From the NCBI RefSeq assembly GCF_002291425.1, contig NZ_CP014136.1, forward strand, positions 3,720,001 to 3,784,000: DNA of 64,000 nucleotides, in the 5' to 3' direction. A model generated the notes under the pieces. That model ran no database searches. It had not been told where the DNA came from and saw only the letters and a program-made list of their open reading frames with translations. Position 1 is the first letter of the stretch, and each line of letters opens with the position of its first letter. The translations under genes were made by a program, and so were the position numbers. This DNA comes from Gibbsiella quercinecans (GTDB lineage: Bacteria > Pseudomonadota > Gammaproteobacteria > Enterobacterales > Enterobacteriaceae). Shown here piece by piece: positions 33,087 to 43,776 of the stretch.

Positions 33087-33168
33087 TATACTCGTCATAC
33101 TTCAAGTTGCAGGTGCGTTGACTTGGTTACTCGGCCCATCCCTGGGCCTCGCCCCTTCGGGGCCGTTG
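33087..33168. repeat. Truncated ERIC element (left end plus part of insert)
   Basis: Begins TATACTCGTCATACTTCAAG like the full copies here, continues into the insert hairpins GGCCCA-TCCC-TGGGCC and GCCCC-TTC-GGGGC, and stops matching after about 33168. The right half and terminal inverted repeat are missing. It lies just upstream of yaeQ. Confidence 0.85.
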
Positions 33169-33236
33169 CGCCGAGCTTTCACTGCGCCGGCGAGGGAAAT
33201 CAAGTACACTATCGCCTGATAATTACGAGGTTTCTC

Positions 33237-33785
33237 ATGGCGCTAAAAGCAACTATTTACAAAGCCACGGTCAATATCGCGGATATGGATCGCCATTTTT
33301 ACTATGACGCCGCGCTTACGCTGGCGCAGCATCCTTCAGAAACCGAGCAGCGTATGATGCTGCGCCTGTTGGCCTGGATCTGCCATGCCAATGAGCGCCT
33401 GGTGTTCACCAAGGGGTTGAGCACTGCCGATGAGCCGGAAATCTGGCAGCGTAACGATCATAACGGCCTGGAGTTATGGGTTGAGCTGGGGCTGCCGGAT
33501 GAAAAACGCCTGCGAAAAGCCTGTAATCAATCGGCGCAGGTGGTGTTATATGCCTATGGCGAGCGCGCCGGCCAGGTGTGGTGGCAGGGCATGCAGGCAA
33601 AAGCGGCCAATCACAAAAATTTGCATATACGTTTTCTGGACGACGCCCAGCTAGCCCGGCTTGCCGCATTGGCAAACCGTAATATGGTGCTGCAAGCCAC
33701 GCTGCAAGAAGGGATGATCTGGCTGTCCGATGCTCAGAATAGTCTGGAAATTCAATTTGCCGAATGGCAACGGCCGCAGGTGTAA
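33237..33785 (+). CDS. yaeQ: YaeQ family protein
   Basis: Conserved 182-residue cytosolic protein of a PD-(D/E)XK-like fold family; function not established (an old report of RfaH-like activity was not upheld, as I recall). [20 protein letters not shown] and the later [24 protein letters not shown] are typical. The ATG at 33237 follows ACGAGG; the open frame upstream to 33123 runs through the truncated ERIC repeat and is not coding. arfB begins three bases after its stop codon. Confidence 0.92.
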   Translation: MALKATIYKATVNIADMDRHFYYDAALTLAQHPSETEQRMMLRLLAWICHANERLVFTKGLSTADEPEIWQRNDHNGLELWVELGLPDEKRLRKACNQSAQVVLYAYGERAGQVWWQGMQAKAANHKNLHIRFLDDAQLARLAALANRNMVLQATLQEGMIWLSDAQNSLEIQFAEWQRPQV

Positions 33786-33788
33786 TGG

Positions 33789-34202
33789 GTGTTGGTTTTA
33801 TCAAAAAACGTGGTTATACCGGATTCGGAGATAGTCCTTACGGCAATTCGCGCCCAGGGAGCCGGTGGGCAGCATGTGAATAAAACCTCAACGGCTATCC
33901 ATTTGCGCTTTGACATCCGGGCCTCTAGCCTGCCAGAGTATTACAAACAAAGGCTATTGGCGCTGAAGCACCATTTGGTGACGGACGAAGGCGTGGTCAT
34001 TATCAAGGCGCAGGAATACCGCAGCCAGGAGCTCAACCGCGAGGCGGCACTAGCGCGTCTGGCGGCGCTGATCGCTCAGGCGCTGGTAGTCGAAAAAACA
34101 CGTAAAGCGACCAAGCCCAGCAAAGGGGCGAAATTACGCCGGTTAGAAGGCAAAGTTCGCAAAGGCGCAACCAAAGCACTGCGCGGCAAGATCCGCACCT
34201 GA
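33789..34202 (+). CDS. arfB: Alternative ribosome-rescue factor ArfB
   Basis: Codon-independent peptidyl-tRNA hydrolase that rescues ribosomes stalled at the end of non-stop mRNAs. The 137 residues contain the catalytic GGQ at 26-28 in [19 protein letters not shown] and a basic C-terminal tail (about 105-137) that enters the empty mRNA channel. It starts with GTG at 33789, giving [12 protein letters not shown], which lines up with the E. coli protein. It follows yaeQ by three bases and is probably cotranscribed. Confidence 0.95.
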   Translation: MLVLSKNVVIPDSEIVLTAIRAQGAGGQHVNKTSTAIHLRFDIRASSLPEYYKQRLLALKHHLVTDEGVVIIKAQEYRSQELNREAALARLAALIAQALVVEKTRKATKPSKGAKLRRLEGKVRKGATKALRGKIRT

Positions 34203-34240
34203 TGGAGTATGGGATACGGCAACACAGTAGGAGAAAAACT

Positions 34241-34927
34241 GTGAAGAATATATCAGTTGCCCTGTTTTTAGCAGCGGGCGCACTTTCATTACTGGGATGT
34301 AATAACCACTTTCAACCTAAAGAGCAGCCGCTCCAGCCGATGCAGCAAAGCTATCAGGGGGTATTGCCCTGCGCCGACTGTAGCGGTTTGGATACGTTAC
34401 TGTATCTGGATACCGACGGTACCTTTGTGCTGCAGGAAACCTATCGCGAGACGAAAGATGGCGATCAAACCTTTGCCGAGTACGGCAAATGGGAACGCAC
34501 CGCAGATAAACTGGTGCTAACCGGCAGCAACGGGGATAAGCGCTATTTCCGCCCGCTGGGTAAAAACCTGGAAATGCTTGATCAAAGCGGTGTGCCTATT
34601 CGCTCGCCGTTGAACTACCAGTTGGCGCCGGTTGAAAAGAAACTGCCGAGCACCCCGATGGCGCTGAAAGGCAGCTACACCTACATGGCCGATGCGGCGA
34701 TCTTTAAAGACTGTGTCACCGGTAAAACTTTTCCTATCAATAACAACGTCAGCCTGGAACAGGGATATGCCAGGGCCCGCAAGGCCGCAGGCGAACCGGT
34801 GTTTTTGATGCTTGATGGCCATTTTAGCACTCAGCCATCAACAGAAGACGGGCAGATGCACAAGGCGCTGGTGCCGGATGGCAATGCGGTGTTCGATAAC
34901 GCTAAGCACTGCGACAGCGCATCGTAA
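34241..34927 (+). CDS. nlpE: Outer membrane lipoprotein NlpE (copper homeostasis, Cpx activator)
   Basis: Outer-membrane lipoprotein that signals lipoprotein-transport, redox and surface-contact problems to CpxA. It starts with GTG at 34241 behind AGGAGA. The lipobox LLGC places the lipidated Cys at residue 20. The N-terminal barrel has the CxxC pair CADC (44-47); a second Cys pair near the end (FKDCV and KHCDS) matches the C-terminal disulphide used in redox sensing. It has 228 residues. Confidence 0.94.
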   Translation: MKNISVALFLAAGALSLLGCNNHFQPKEQPLQPMQQSYQGVLPCADCSGLDTLLYLDTDGTFVLQETYRETKDGDQTFAEYGKWERTADKLVLTGSNGDKRYFRPLGKNLEMLDQSGVPIRSPLNYQLAPVEKKLPSTPMALKGSYTYMADAAIFKDCVTGKTFPINNNVSLEQGYARARKAAGEPVFLMLDGHFSTQPSTEDGQMHKALVPDGNAVFDNAKHCDSAS

Positions 34928-34930
34928 CGA

Positions 34931-34959
34931 TAAAAAACAACCCGCCGCGGCGGGTTGTT
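34931..34959 (-). terminator. Terminator of proS (24-bp perfect palindrome)
   Basis: AACAACCCGCCG and CGGCGGGTTGTT (34936-34959) form a perfect palindrome. Read on the minus strand it is followed by TTTTTTATCG, a good terminator for proS. On the plus strand the tail is GTTGTTG, weaker. Confidence 0.8.
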
Positions 34960-34971
34960 GTTGTCAGCGTT

Positions 34972-35000
34972 AACCCACCGCCAGAGGGCAGTGGGTTTTT
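34972..35000 (+). terminator. Terminator of nlpE
   Basis: AACCCACCGCC (34972-34982) pairs with GGCAGTGGGTT (34987-34997), followed by a T run on the plus strand. It ends 5 bp before the proS stop codon. Confidence 0.75.
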
Positions 35001-35005
35001 ACCGA

Positions 35006-36724
35006 TTAACGTGCAATCTGCCCCAGCAGGAAATCAATGATCTCGCCGGTTTTGATCATCTGTTTTTCACCAATGCGGCGGTTCTTGTATTCGATCTCGT
35101 CGCTGTCAAGGTTACGGTCGCCAATCACGATAGAGTGCGGCACGCCGATCAACTCCATATCCGCGAACATCACACCTGGGCGCTCTTTACGATCGTCAAG
35201 GATCACGTCGATGCCGTGGGCACGCAGTTCAGCGTACAGTTTTTCCGCCAGTTCCTGCACGCGGAAGGACTTGTGCATGTTCATTGGCAGAATCGCCACC
35301 TGGAAAGGCGCGATAGCGTCTGGCCAGATAATGCCGCGATCGTCGTGGTTTTGCTCAATCGCCGCTGCGACCACGCGGGTCACGCCGATGCCGTAGCAGC
35401 CCATGGTCAGGATCTGGTTGCGGCCGTCTTCGCCTTGTACCGTTGCCTTCAGGGCTTCCGAATACTTGGTGCCCAACTGGAAAATGTGGCCAACTTCAAT
35501 CCCGCGTTTGATCAGCAAGGTGCCTTTGCCGTCTGGGCTGGCGTCGCCTTCGACCACGTTGCGAATATCGGCAACCTGCGGCAGCGGCAAATCGCGCTCC
35601 CAGTTAATACCGAAGTAATGCTTGCCGTCGATATTGGCGCCGGCGCCGAAATCGCTCATTGCCGCTACGCTGCGGTCAATCACTACCGGCAGCGGCATGT
35701 TGATTGGGCCCAGGGAGCCAGGGCCGGCACCTACAATGGCGCGGATTTCTTCTTCGCTGGCGAAGGTGAGCGGTGCAGCCACCTGCGGCAGTTTTTCCGC
35801 CTTCACTTCGTTCAGTTCGTGATCGCCACGTACCAGCAGTGCAACTAACTGGTGGCCGCTGTTTTCTTTGGCGCGAACCAGCAGGGTTTTCACCGTTTTT
35901 TCGATCGGCAATTTAAACTGTTCAACCAACTCGGCGATGGTTTTGGCGTTCGGCGTATCAACCTGGCGCAATGCTTCTGTGGCTGCCGCGCGCGGTTCTG
36001 CCGGGGCGACCGCTTCAGCCAACTCGATATTGGCTGCGTAATCGGAGCCGGTGGAGAACACGATATCGTCTTCACCGCTATCCGCCAGCACCTGGAATTC
36101 ATGCGAAGCGCTGCCGCCGATCGAACCGGTATCTGCCTGCACCGGGCGGAAATCCAGGCCGATGCGGCTGAAGATCTTGCTGTAAGCGGCATACATGGCG
36201 TCGTAGGTTGCCTGCAGCGATTCCTGTGAGGTGTGGAACGAGTAAGCATCCTTCATCAGGAACTCGCGCGAGCGCATTACGCCGAAGCGTGGGCGGACTT
36301 CGTCACGGAACTTGGTCTGGATCTGGAAAAAGTTTAGCGGCAGCTGTTTGTATGAGCTGATTTCGTTACGGATCAGATCGGTAATGACTTCTTCATGCGT
36401 TGGGCCCAGCACAAACGGGCGTTCGCCGCGATCGACAAAGCGCAGCAGTTCCGGGCCGTACTGTTCCCAGCGCCCACTTTCTTGCCACAAATCCGCGGGC
36501 TGCACTACCGGCATCGAGATTTCGATCGCATTGGCGTTATTCATTTCTTCGCGAACGATGTTTTCAACTTTCTTCAGAACGCGCAGGCCGGTGGGCAACC
36601 AGGTATAAAGACCGGAGGCCAGCTTGCGAATCATCCCGGCGCGGAGCATCAGTTGGTGGCTGATCACTTCGGCATCGGCAGGTGTCTCCTTCAAGGTGGA
36701 GAGCAGGTATTGGCTAGTACGCAT
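35006..36724 (-). CDS. proS: Prolyl-tRNA synthetase
   Basis: Class II synthetase that charges tRNA-Pro. The 572 residues show the bacterial type: [15 protein letters not shown], class II motif 2 around [21 protein letters not shown], a YbaK-like editing domain inserted at about 220-410 (removes misloaded alanine), motif 3 with [11 protein letters not shown], and a C-terminal anticodon-binding domain (about 475-570). The ATG is at 36722-36724. It is on the opposite strand to nlpE, tail to tail. Confidence 0.97.
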   Translation of the reverse strand: MRTSQYLLSTLKETPADAEVISHQLMLRAGMIRKLASGLYTWLPTGLRVLKKVENIVREEMNNANAIEISMPVVQPADLWQESGRWEQYGPELLRFVDRGERPFVLGPTHEEVITDLIRNEISSYKQLPLNFFQIQTKFRDEVRPRFGVMRSREFLMKDAYSFHTSQESLQATYDAMYAAYSKIFSRIGLDFRPVQADTGSIGGSASHEFQVLADSGEDDIVFSTGSDYAANIELAEAVAPAEPRAAATEALRQVDTPNAKTIAELVEQFKLPIEKTVKTLLVRAKENSGHQLVALLVRGDHELNEVKAEKLPQVAAPLTFASEEEIRAIVGAGPGSLGPINMPLPVVIDRSVAAMSDFGAGANIDGKHYFGINWERDLPLPQVADIRNVVEGDASPDGKGTLLIKRGIEVGHIFQLGTKYSEALKATVQGEDGRNQILTMGCYGIGVTRVVAAAIEQNHDDRGIIWPDAIAPFQVAILPMNMHKSFRVQELAEKLYAELRAHGIDVILDDRKERPGVMFADMELIGVPHSIVIGDRNLDSDEIEYKNRRIGEKQMIKTGEIIDFLLGQIAR

Positions 36725-36844
36725 GGTGTTTTGGTTCCGTTAGAACAGCAAGTAGCATCGGGCTGTCAGCATGGCAGCCGAAAAAAATAAAAGTGGTTTA
36801 GTTTACCAGCGTGAGCCGGCCGCCAAAAGAGAGCGGAAGGAATT

Positions 36845-37552
36845 TTAACGGGCCTCCAGGGCCAGCACTTCAGTTTGCCGATCAACCACCCGCCAACGCA
36901 CGTTGAAATCCAGCAGCCAGACGGCATATTCTCGCTCGGCCGTTTCGTTTTTCCGGTAGGCCGGGCGCGGATCCTGCGCCAACACCTGGGTGATAAAACG
37001 GCGCAGCTGTGGATAGCGCCGTTGGTGCAGTTGCAGGTGCTGCTCCGCCTGGGGCGAAAAATAAACCGGCATATCGCCGGCCGGCGCTTCCTTGGCAAAG
37101 CCCGCGCGGGCCTGGGGCTGGCTTTCGGCGAACGGCAGATAGGGCTTGATATCGATCACCGGCGTGCCGTCAACCAGATCGAGGCTGCCGAGCTCCAACA
37201 CCACATTTCCCCCTTGGGCACGGATGCCTTTCAATTCCACCAGGGACATGCCGAGCGGGTTTGGCCGGAAGGTGGAGCGGGTGGCGAACACGCCCATGCG
37301 GGCATTGCCGCCCAGGCGCGGTGGCCGAACCGTTGGCCGCCAGCCGCCTTCCATCGTTTGATGGAAAACAAACATCAGCCACAGGTGGCTGAAATCGTCC
37401 AGGCCACGCACCGCTTCTGCCTGATTGTACGGCGGTAACAGCACCAGCTCACCGCCGCCATCCTCCACCAGCCCTGGCTGGCGGGGAACGGCAAATTTCT
37501 CTTTATACGGTGAGCGAATGGTGCCTATCTGGTTGAAATGAAACGCTGTCAT
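36845..37552 (-). CDS. trmO: tRNA (N6-threonylcarbamoyladenosine(37)-N6)-methyltransferase TrmO
   Basis: Methylates t6A37 of tRNA-Thr to m6t6A37 using SAM. The 235 residues start MTAFHFNQIGTIRSPYKEKF and have the TsaA/TrmO SAM-site segments ATRSTFRPNPLGMS and LVDGTPVIDIKPY. The ATG at 37552 overlaps the rcsF stop (ATGA), so the gene is coupled to rcsF; a longer frame upstream lies inside rcsF and is rejected. Confidence 0.95.
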   Translation of the reverse strand: MTAFHFNQIGTIRSPYKEKFAVPRQPGLVEDGGGELVLLPPYNQAEAVRGLDDFSHLWLMFVFHQTMEGGWRPTVRPPRLGGNARMGVFATRSTFRPNPLGMSLVELKGIRAQGGNVVLELGSLDLVDGTPVIDIKPYLPFAESQPQARAGFAKEAPAGDMPVYFSPQAEQHLQLHQRRYPQLRRFITQVLAQDPRPAYRKNETAEREYAVWLLDFNVRWRVVDRQTEVLALEAR

Positions 37553-37962
37553 TTGGAGGAAACGTTCAGCGCCGACCCTTGGCAAACGGCCTGTTGGTAA
37601 CAACCTGCCACACCGCTGATGATTTGGCAGTCGTGCAGCAACACGGCATTGGCTTTCATGTAGGAAGCGCGGATCTGCATGCGTTTGCGCGCCGTTGCCA
37701 GGTTCGGCGGCGAATCTTGCGCGGTCGTCTGGCATGATTCACCGGAAACCTCGCCCAGATCGCGGAAGGGCTTGCCAACTAATTCTTCTGCATTCTTATA
37801 AAGCTTTACCGGTGCCGGGCGTGGTGCCGATGCCGTTTTAGCCGGGGCACTGCTGCTGGTAGCAGCGGGTTTGCTGGTCTTGTTTGCTGGGGTAGAGCCC
37901 CCGGGCAGCATGGAGCAACCGCTCAACGTAAGCGCGAACAAACAGAGAGGTAAAACACGCAT
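37549..37962 (-). CDS. rcsF: Rcs stress-sensing outer membrane lipoprotein RcsF
   Basis: Lipoprotein that monitors the outer membrane and peptidoglycan and switches on the Rcs phosphorelay through IgaA. The 137 residues have the lipobox LSGC (Cys16), a proline/alanine/serine-rich linker (about 20-55) that threads through BamA-OMP complexes, and a globular domain with four cysteines (ESCQ, HDCQ, GCYQ, VCQG) forming the two disulphides. It shares a transcript with trmO. Confidence 0.95.
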   Translation of the reverse strand: MRVLPLCLFALTLSGCSMLPGGSTPANKTSKPAATSSSAPAKTASAPRPAPVKLYKNAEELVGKPFRDLGEVSGESCQTTAQDSPPNLATARKRMQIRASYMKANAVLLHDCQIISGVAGCYQQAVCQGSALNVSSK

Positions 37963-38027
37963 AGAAATTCCTCTGCCTTTTTATATAAAGTGGCGCTATT
38001 GAAGCAAGCTATGGTGGAAATAACAAG

Positions 38028-38043
38028 ACGGGCCTAAGCCCGC
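38028..38043 (-). terminator. Possible terminator downstream of metQ
   Basis: On the minus strand CGGGC, 4-nt loop, GCCCG (plus-strand 38029-38042) followed by TCTTGTTATTT. It lies beyond the ERIC element that follows metQ. Confidence 0.5.
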
Positions 38044-38059
38044 CTTACAATAAAACGCC

Positions 38060-38186
38060 TATACTCGTCATACTTCAAGTTGCAGGTGTGTTGGCTTTCC
38101 TCACTCACCCCAGTCACTTACTGGAGTAAGCTCCTGGGGACTCGCTGCGTCGCCGCCTTCCTGCAACTCGAATTATTTAGAGTATA
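38060..38186. repeat. ERIC element, complete 127 bp
   Basis: Runs from TATACTCGTCATACTTCAAG to ATTTAGAGTATA, with TATACTC/GAGTATA terminal inverted repeats and the central palindromic core CCCCAGTCACTTACTGGAGT with AAGCTCCTGGGG. Length and core match the enterobacterial repetitive intergenic consensus. It starts 16 bp after the metQ stop codon and is transcribed with metQ. Confidence 0.95.
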
Positions 38187-38202
38187 AAAGTGAATAACCG
38201 GC

Positions 38203-39018
38203 TTACCAGCCTTTCACCGCGCCGCCGTTGAAAATCTTGTTGGCTGCTTCGTTAACTTCATCCGTTTGGTAAGCTTGTACAAATTTCTTTACGTTTTCCG
38301 CGTCTTTATTATCTTCGCGGGCAACCAACAGGTTCACATACGGCGAGTCTTTATCTTCAACAAACAGGCCGTCTTTGGCCGGCGTCAGCCCAATCTGGCT
38401 GGCATAGGTGGTGTTGATGATGGCCAGCGTAATTTGCTGATCGTCCAGTGAGCGCGGCAACTGCGGTGCTTCCAGTTCTACCAGCTTCAGGTTTTTCGGG
38501 TTTTCGGCCACGTCCAGTGAGGTTGGCAACAGGCCGACGCCGTCTTTCAGCTTGATCAGGCCTTGTTTCTGCAGCAGCAACAGTGAACGCCCCAGGTTGG
38601 TGGGATCGTTTGGCAGGGCGATCTGCGCACCGTCTTGCAGTTCAGACAGCGACTTGATTTTTTTGGAGTAGGCGGCGATTGGATAAACAAAGGTGTTGCC
38701 GACGGAAACCAGCTTGTAACCACGGTCTTTGATCTGCTGATCCAGGTAAGGCTTATGCTGGAAGGCGTTAAGATCGATATCGCCTTTGCTCAGCGCTTCG
38801 TTTGGCAGCACATAGTCGTTGAACGTCACCAGTTCTACGTCCAGGCCATATTTTTCCTTCGCAACCTTTTGCGCTACTTCGGCAACCTGCTGTTCCGCAC
38901 CGACGATCACCCCCACTTTGATATGGTTCGGATCTTTTTCATCTTGCCCACAGCCGGCCAGAGCCAGAGTACCGATCAGTGCGCCGATTGCCGCAATGGA
39001 TTTAAATTTTAACGACAT
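38203..39018 (-). CDS. metQ: Methionine ABC transporter substrate-binding lipoprotein MetQ
   Basis: Periplasm-facing lipoprotein that binds L- and D-methionine for the MetNI importer. The 271 residues begin with a lipoprotein signal peptide and lipobox ALAGC (Cys23), followed by the NlpA/MetQ family core (VGVIVGAEQQVAEVAQKVA, NAFQHKPYLDQQIKDRGY). It is the last gene of metNIQ, but 251 bp separates it from metI because an ERIC element lies between them. A second ERIC element follows it. Confidence 0.96.
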   Translation of the reverse strand: MSLKFKSIAAIGALIGTLALAGCGQDEKDPNHIKVGVIVGAEQQVAEVAQKVAKEKYGLDVELVTFNDYVLPNEALSKGDIDLNAFQHKPYLDQQIKDRGYKLVSVGNTFVYPIAAYSKKIKSLSELQDGAQIALPNDPTNLGRSLLLLQKQGLIKLKDGVGLLPTSLDVAENPKNLKLVELEAPQLPRSLDDQQITLAIINTTYASQIGLTPAKDGLFVEDKDSPYVNLLVAREDNKDAENVKKFVQAYQTDEVNEAANKIFNGGAVKGW

Positions 39019-39044
39019 ATTCCTTCCTCAATTAGACTCGTATG

Positions 39045-39248
39045 TATACCCTTCATACTTCAAGTTGCAGGTGTGTTGGCTTGGTTACTCGGCCCATCCC
39101 TGGGCCTCGCCCCTTCGGGGCCGCTGCTAACAGCGTTCAAATCTGCTCCCGGCAGATTTGTCGCTCCCCCCAGTCACTTACTCCAGTAAGCTCCTGGGGA
39201 GTCGCTGCGTTGCCGCCTTCCTGCAACTCGAATTATTTTGGGTAGATA
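39045..39248. repeat. ERIC element with one internal hairpin insert, between metI and metQ
   Basis: The left end TATACCCTTCATACTTCAAG and right end AATTATTTTGGGTAGATA enclose the ERIC core. About 77 bp of extra sequence lies between the left arm and the CCCCAGTCACTTACT core. The insert is a chain of hairpins: GGCCCA-TCCC-TGGGCC (39091-39106), GCCCC-TTC-GGGGC, CGCTG-CTAA-CAGCG (39122-39135) and CAAATCTGC with GCAGATTTG. Confidence 0.9.
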
Positions 39249-39269
39249 CGTTGCGTGTTTGCTATGAGC

Positions 39270-39923
39270 TTATTTATGGGTAACGGCCTTGGCGACGCGT
39301 TCACCACAAAACTGAATCAGATACACTAAAATAACCAGTAGCACTAATACGGTATTCATTACGGTCGCGTTGTAGCCGATATAACCGTATTGGTAACCGA
39401 TTTGCCCCAGCCCGCCGGCGCCGACCGCACCGCCCATCGCCGAATAGCCTACCAGCGTAATGAGCGTGATGGTAGCAGCGTTCACCAAACCGGGTAACGC
39501 TTCCGGCAGCAGAACCTTCTTGATGATTTGCATCGGTGTTGCGCCCATGGCGCGCGCCGCTTCAACCAGGCCGGAGGGGATTTCCAGCAGGGCATTTTCC
39601 ACCATGCGGGCGATAAAGGGCGCGGAGCCGACGGTCAGCGGCACGATGGCCGCCTGCAGGCCGATAGAGGTGCCGACAATCATGCGGGTAAAGGGGATCA
39701 TCCACACCAGCAGGATAATGAACGGAATCGAGCGGAAAATGTTAACCAGCCCAGACAGCACCTTATACAGCGTGTTGTTGGCGACAATCTGCCCCGGGCG
39801 GGTGACATACAGCAGAACACCGACCGGCAGGCCAAGCACAAAGCCGAAGAAGCCCGAGACCAGCGTCATCATGACGGTTTCCCATACGCCTCGCGCCATT
39901 AACCACATCATTGCTTCAGACAT
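39270..39923 (-). CDS. metI: Methionine ABC transporter permease MetI
   Basis: Inner-membrane permease of the methionine importer, 217 residues with about five membrane segments. The coupling-helix (EAA) loop that contacts MetN is [22 protein letters not shown]-like at about 140-160. Its start overlaps the end of metN by 8 bp, so the two are translationally coupled. metQ lies downstream beyond an ERIC element. Confidence 0.96.
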   Translation of the reverse strand: MSEAMMWLMARGVWETVMMTLVSGFFGFVLGLPVGVLLYVTRPGQIVANNTLYKVLSGLVNIFRSIPFIILLVWMIPFTRMIVGTSIGLQAAIVPLTVGSAPFIARMVENALLEIPSGLVEAARAMGATPMQIIKKVLLPEALPGLVNAATITLITLVGYSAMGGAVGAGGLGQIGYQYGYIGYNATVMNTVLVLLVILVYLIQFCGERVAKAVTHK

Positions 39924-40947
39924 ACCCCAAAACCTCTACATTAACCTGATTTTCCTGCAGGAACTGGATGGTTGCCGCCGTGCCGGCCTCATCGCCTTGC
40001 AGTTCGGCCAACATTACGCCGAATTTCACGCCGCCGGCATAATCCATTTGCGCGCTGATAATATTGTTGTTGACGTTAAAGCGGCGTGCCGCTTCCGAAA
40101 GCAGGGGCGCATCAACCGATTGGCCAGTGAACTCCAGGCGTAGCAGTGGCTTCAGGTCGCCCGTGCGCACCGGGTTGAGGCGCTCGGCATAGTCATTGGG
40201 AATATCCAGATGCAGGGTGGATTGAATGAACTGTTGCGCCAACGGCGTTTTGGGGTGCGAAAAGATTTCACTCACCGTGTCTTTCTCAATCAGCCGGCCC
40301 TGGCTGATGACCGCCACCTGGTCACAGATGCGTTTTACCACATCCATTTCATGCGTGATCAGCAAGATCGTCAGGCCCAGGCGGCGATTAATGTCTTTCA
40401 ACAATTCCAGAATCGAGCGGGTGGTGGCGGGATCCAGCGCGCTGGTGGCTTCATCGCACAGCAAGACTTTAGGCTGGCTTGCCAACGCGCGGGCGATCGC
40501 CACCCGCTGTTTTTGCCCGCCGGACAGGTTGGCCGGATAGGCATCGTGTTTGTCCGCCAGCCCGACCAGATCCAACAAATCGGTGACGCGCTTTTTGATT
40601 TCAGCGCGTGGAGTCGTGTCCAGTTCTAACGGCAGGGCGACATTGCCGAATACGGTGCGCGACGACAGCAGGTTAAAGTGCTGGAAAATCATACCAATCT
40701 GGCGGCGTGCACGCGTCAGTTCGCTGTCAGACATGGCGGTGAGATCCTGGCCGTCAATCAGTACCTGGCCGGAGGTTGGGCGCTCAAGCATATTCGCGCA
40801 GCGGATCAGGGTGCTTTTACCCGCGCCTGATGCGCCGATAACGCCGAAGATTTGCCCGGCGGGGACATGAAGCGTGACGTCGGTGAGCGCGTTAATGGTG
40901 TGCGCCCCCTGCTGAAACACTTTAGTTATGTTAGAAAGTTTTATCAT
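39916..40947 (-). CDS. metN: Methionine ABC transporter ATP-binding protein MetN
   Basis: ATPase of the methionine importer, 343 residues. Walker A GASGAGKS is at 38-45, the signature LSGGQKQR at about 140, Walker [13 protein letters not shown] follows, and the C-terminal NIL (ACT-like) domain (about 265-343) binds methionine and shuts the transporter down when cytosolic methionine is high. It is the first gene of metNIQ, behind a promoter carrying MetJ-type sites at 41022-41050. Confidence 0.97.
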   Translation of the reverse strand: MIKLSNITKVFQQGAHTINALTDVTLHVPAGQIFGVIGASGAGKSTLIRCANMLERPTSGQVLIDGQDLTAMSDSELTRARRQIGMIFQHFNLLSSRTVFGNVALPLELDTTPRAEIKKRVTDLLDLVGLADKHDAYPANLSGGQKQRVAIARALASQPKVLLCDEATSALDPATTRSILELLKDINRRLGLTILLITHEMDVVKRICDQVAVISQGRLIEKDTVSEIFSHPKTPLAQQFIQSTLHLDIPNDYAERLNPVRTGDLKPLLRLEFTGQSVDAPLLSEAARRFNVNNNIISAQMDYAGGVKFGVMLAELQGDEAGTAATIQFLQENQVNVEVLGYV

Positions 40948-41021
40948 ATTCTTCTAATTGTCGCGTGGTTGCCCGTGGCTAGATAACAGTTGACCTTGGC
41001 CTGGTACCAAGATGTGGGCCG

Positions 41022-41050
41022 ATGCTAAGGTGTCTAGACGTCTAAGTCAA
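41022..41050 (-). promoter_or_regulatory. metN promoter with tandem MetJ boxes
   Basis: On the minus strand: -35 TTGACT (41050-41045), a 17-nt spacer, -10 TAGCAT (41027-41022). The spacer holds two adjacent met boxes, AGACGTCT (41043-41036, perfect consensus) and AGACACCT (41035-41028, 6 of 8). MetJ with SAM binds tandem 8-bp boxes cooperatively, and here it would cover the promoter itself. Confidence 0.85.
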
Positions 41051-41134
41051 CGGACACGCATATTATCCGGCGTTCTCAGCCGTGGGTAAAACATGCGATA
41101 CTGTGGGCGATTTCAGGCCCTCAGGAGTAAACCG

Positions 41135-41698
41135 GTGACACAACGCGTTCCAGCTATTTTTTTAGACCGTGACGGTACCATTAATATAGATCATGGTTAT
41201 GTCCATGAAATTGACGATTTTCAATTTATCGACGGTGTAATAGAGGCATGCCGTGAATTAAAAACGATGGGCTATGTTCTGGTGCTGGTGACCAACCAGT
41301 CCGGCATTGCGCGCGGCAAGTTTAGCGAAGATCAGTTTATGCAGTTGACCGAATGGATGGACTGGTCATTGGCCGATCGCGATGTGGATCTCGACGGTAT
41401 CTATTTCTGCCCACATTTGCCGGATGCGGCAGTCGAAGAGTATCGCCAGGTGTGCGATTGCCGTAAACCGCAGCCGGGTATGCTGCTGCAGGCGCAGCAA
41501 GAACTGAATATTGATATGGCCGCCTCTTATATGGTGGGGGATAAACCAGAAGATATGCAGGCGGCGATTGCCGCTGGCGTCGGCACCAAGGTTTTGGTGC
41601 GTACCGGCAAACCGGTGACGCAAGCGGGTGAAGAATTGGCCGACTGGGTGCTAAATAGCCTGGCGGACTTGCCGAAAGCGATTAAATCGCGGGTTTAA
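41135..41698 (+). CDS. gmhB: D-glycero-beta-D-manno-heptose 1,7-bisphosphate 7-phosphatase
   Basis: HAD-family phosphatase in the ADP-heptose pathway for the LPS inner core. Starting with GTG at 41135 behind TCAGGAG it has 187 residues. DxD catalysis is by Asp11 and Asp13 in FLDRDGTIN, and a zinc site is formed by CPHLP and VCDC. It reads toward the rRNA operon, 386 bp downstream, the same flank as rrnH in E. coli. Confidence 0.95.
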   Translation: MTQRVPAIFLDRDGTINIDHGYVHEIDDFQFIDGVIEACRELKTMGYVLVLVTNQSGIARGKFSEDQFMQLTEWMDWSLADRDVDLDGIYFCPHLPDAAVEEYRQVCDCRKPQPGMLLQAQQELNIDMAASYMVGDKPEDMQAAIAAGVGTKVLVRTGKPVTQAGEELADWVLNSLADLPKAIKSRV

Positions 41699-41750
41699 TA
41701 AACGCTCCGGCCGAATAGTGAGCGGTTGAAAGAAAACTGCAGATTATCGC

Positions 41751-41778
41751 TTGTCATTCTGAATCGGCTCCCTATAAT
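41751..41778 (+). promoter_or_regulatory. rRNA operon promoter P1
   Basis: TTGTCA (41751-41756), 16-nt spacer, TATAAT (41773-41778), followed by a GC-rich GCGCCTCC discriminator. An A-rich stretch just upstream (GAAAGAAAACTGCAG) may be the UP element. It lies about 300 bp ahead of 16S. Confidence 0.85.
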
Positions 41779-41856
41779 GCGCCTCCATCGACACGGCGCA
41801 AGTGATTCACTTCACGAGGCGGTCGGGAAGAAAAGAGAGAATCCTGAAATTTAGGG

Positions 41857-41884
41857 TTGACTCTGAAAGAGGAAAGCGTAATAT
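41857..41884 (+). promoter_or_regulatory. rRNA operon promoter P2
   Basis: TTGACT (41857-41862), 16-nt spacer, TAATAT (41879-41884), about 105 bp after P1, the standard tandem layout. Confidence 0.8.
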
Positions 41885-41923
41885 ACGCCACCTCGAGTGA
41901 ACGAGCCAAGTCTCGTAACTCAT

Positions 41924-41935
41924 TGCTCTTTAACA
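41924..41935 (+). promoter_or_regulatory. boxA antitermination site in rRNA leader
   Basis: TGCTCTTTAACA, the Nus-factor boxA sequence, in the leader between P2 and 16S. A second copy occurs before 23S at 44032-44043. Confidence 0.85.
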
Positions 41936-42084
41936 ATTTATCAGACAATCTGTGTGGGCACTCACAAGACGATATCCAGCACCTTCGGGTGCACAAAAAT
42001 ATCAAGTCTTGAAGAGTGACTAACTGAAGTAAAATTCATGCAGTAAATCTTCGAGCACGCTATTAACTTAGCAAATCAAGCTTT

Positions 42085-43626
<1,542 letters not shown>

Positions 43627-43699
43627 CCGAACGATATTGAAATGTGCAGTGTCCACACAGATTGTCTGATGAAAAAGTAACGAGCAGAGAAACCTTTAT

Positions 43700-43776
<77 letters not shown>

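Noticed and set aside
33123-33236. N-terminal extension of yaeQ, and small frames at 39042-39245 and 58970-59185 sharing the peptide [13 protein letters not shown] or close variants
   Set aside because: The recurring peptide looks like a small protein family, but it is only the translation of the ERIC insert. The frames have no ribosome-binding sites.
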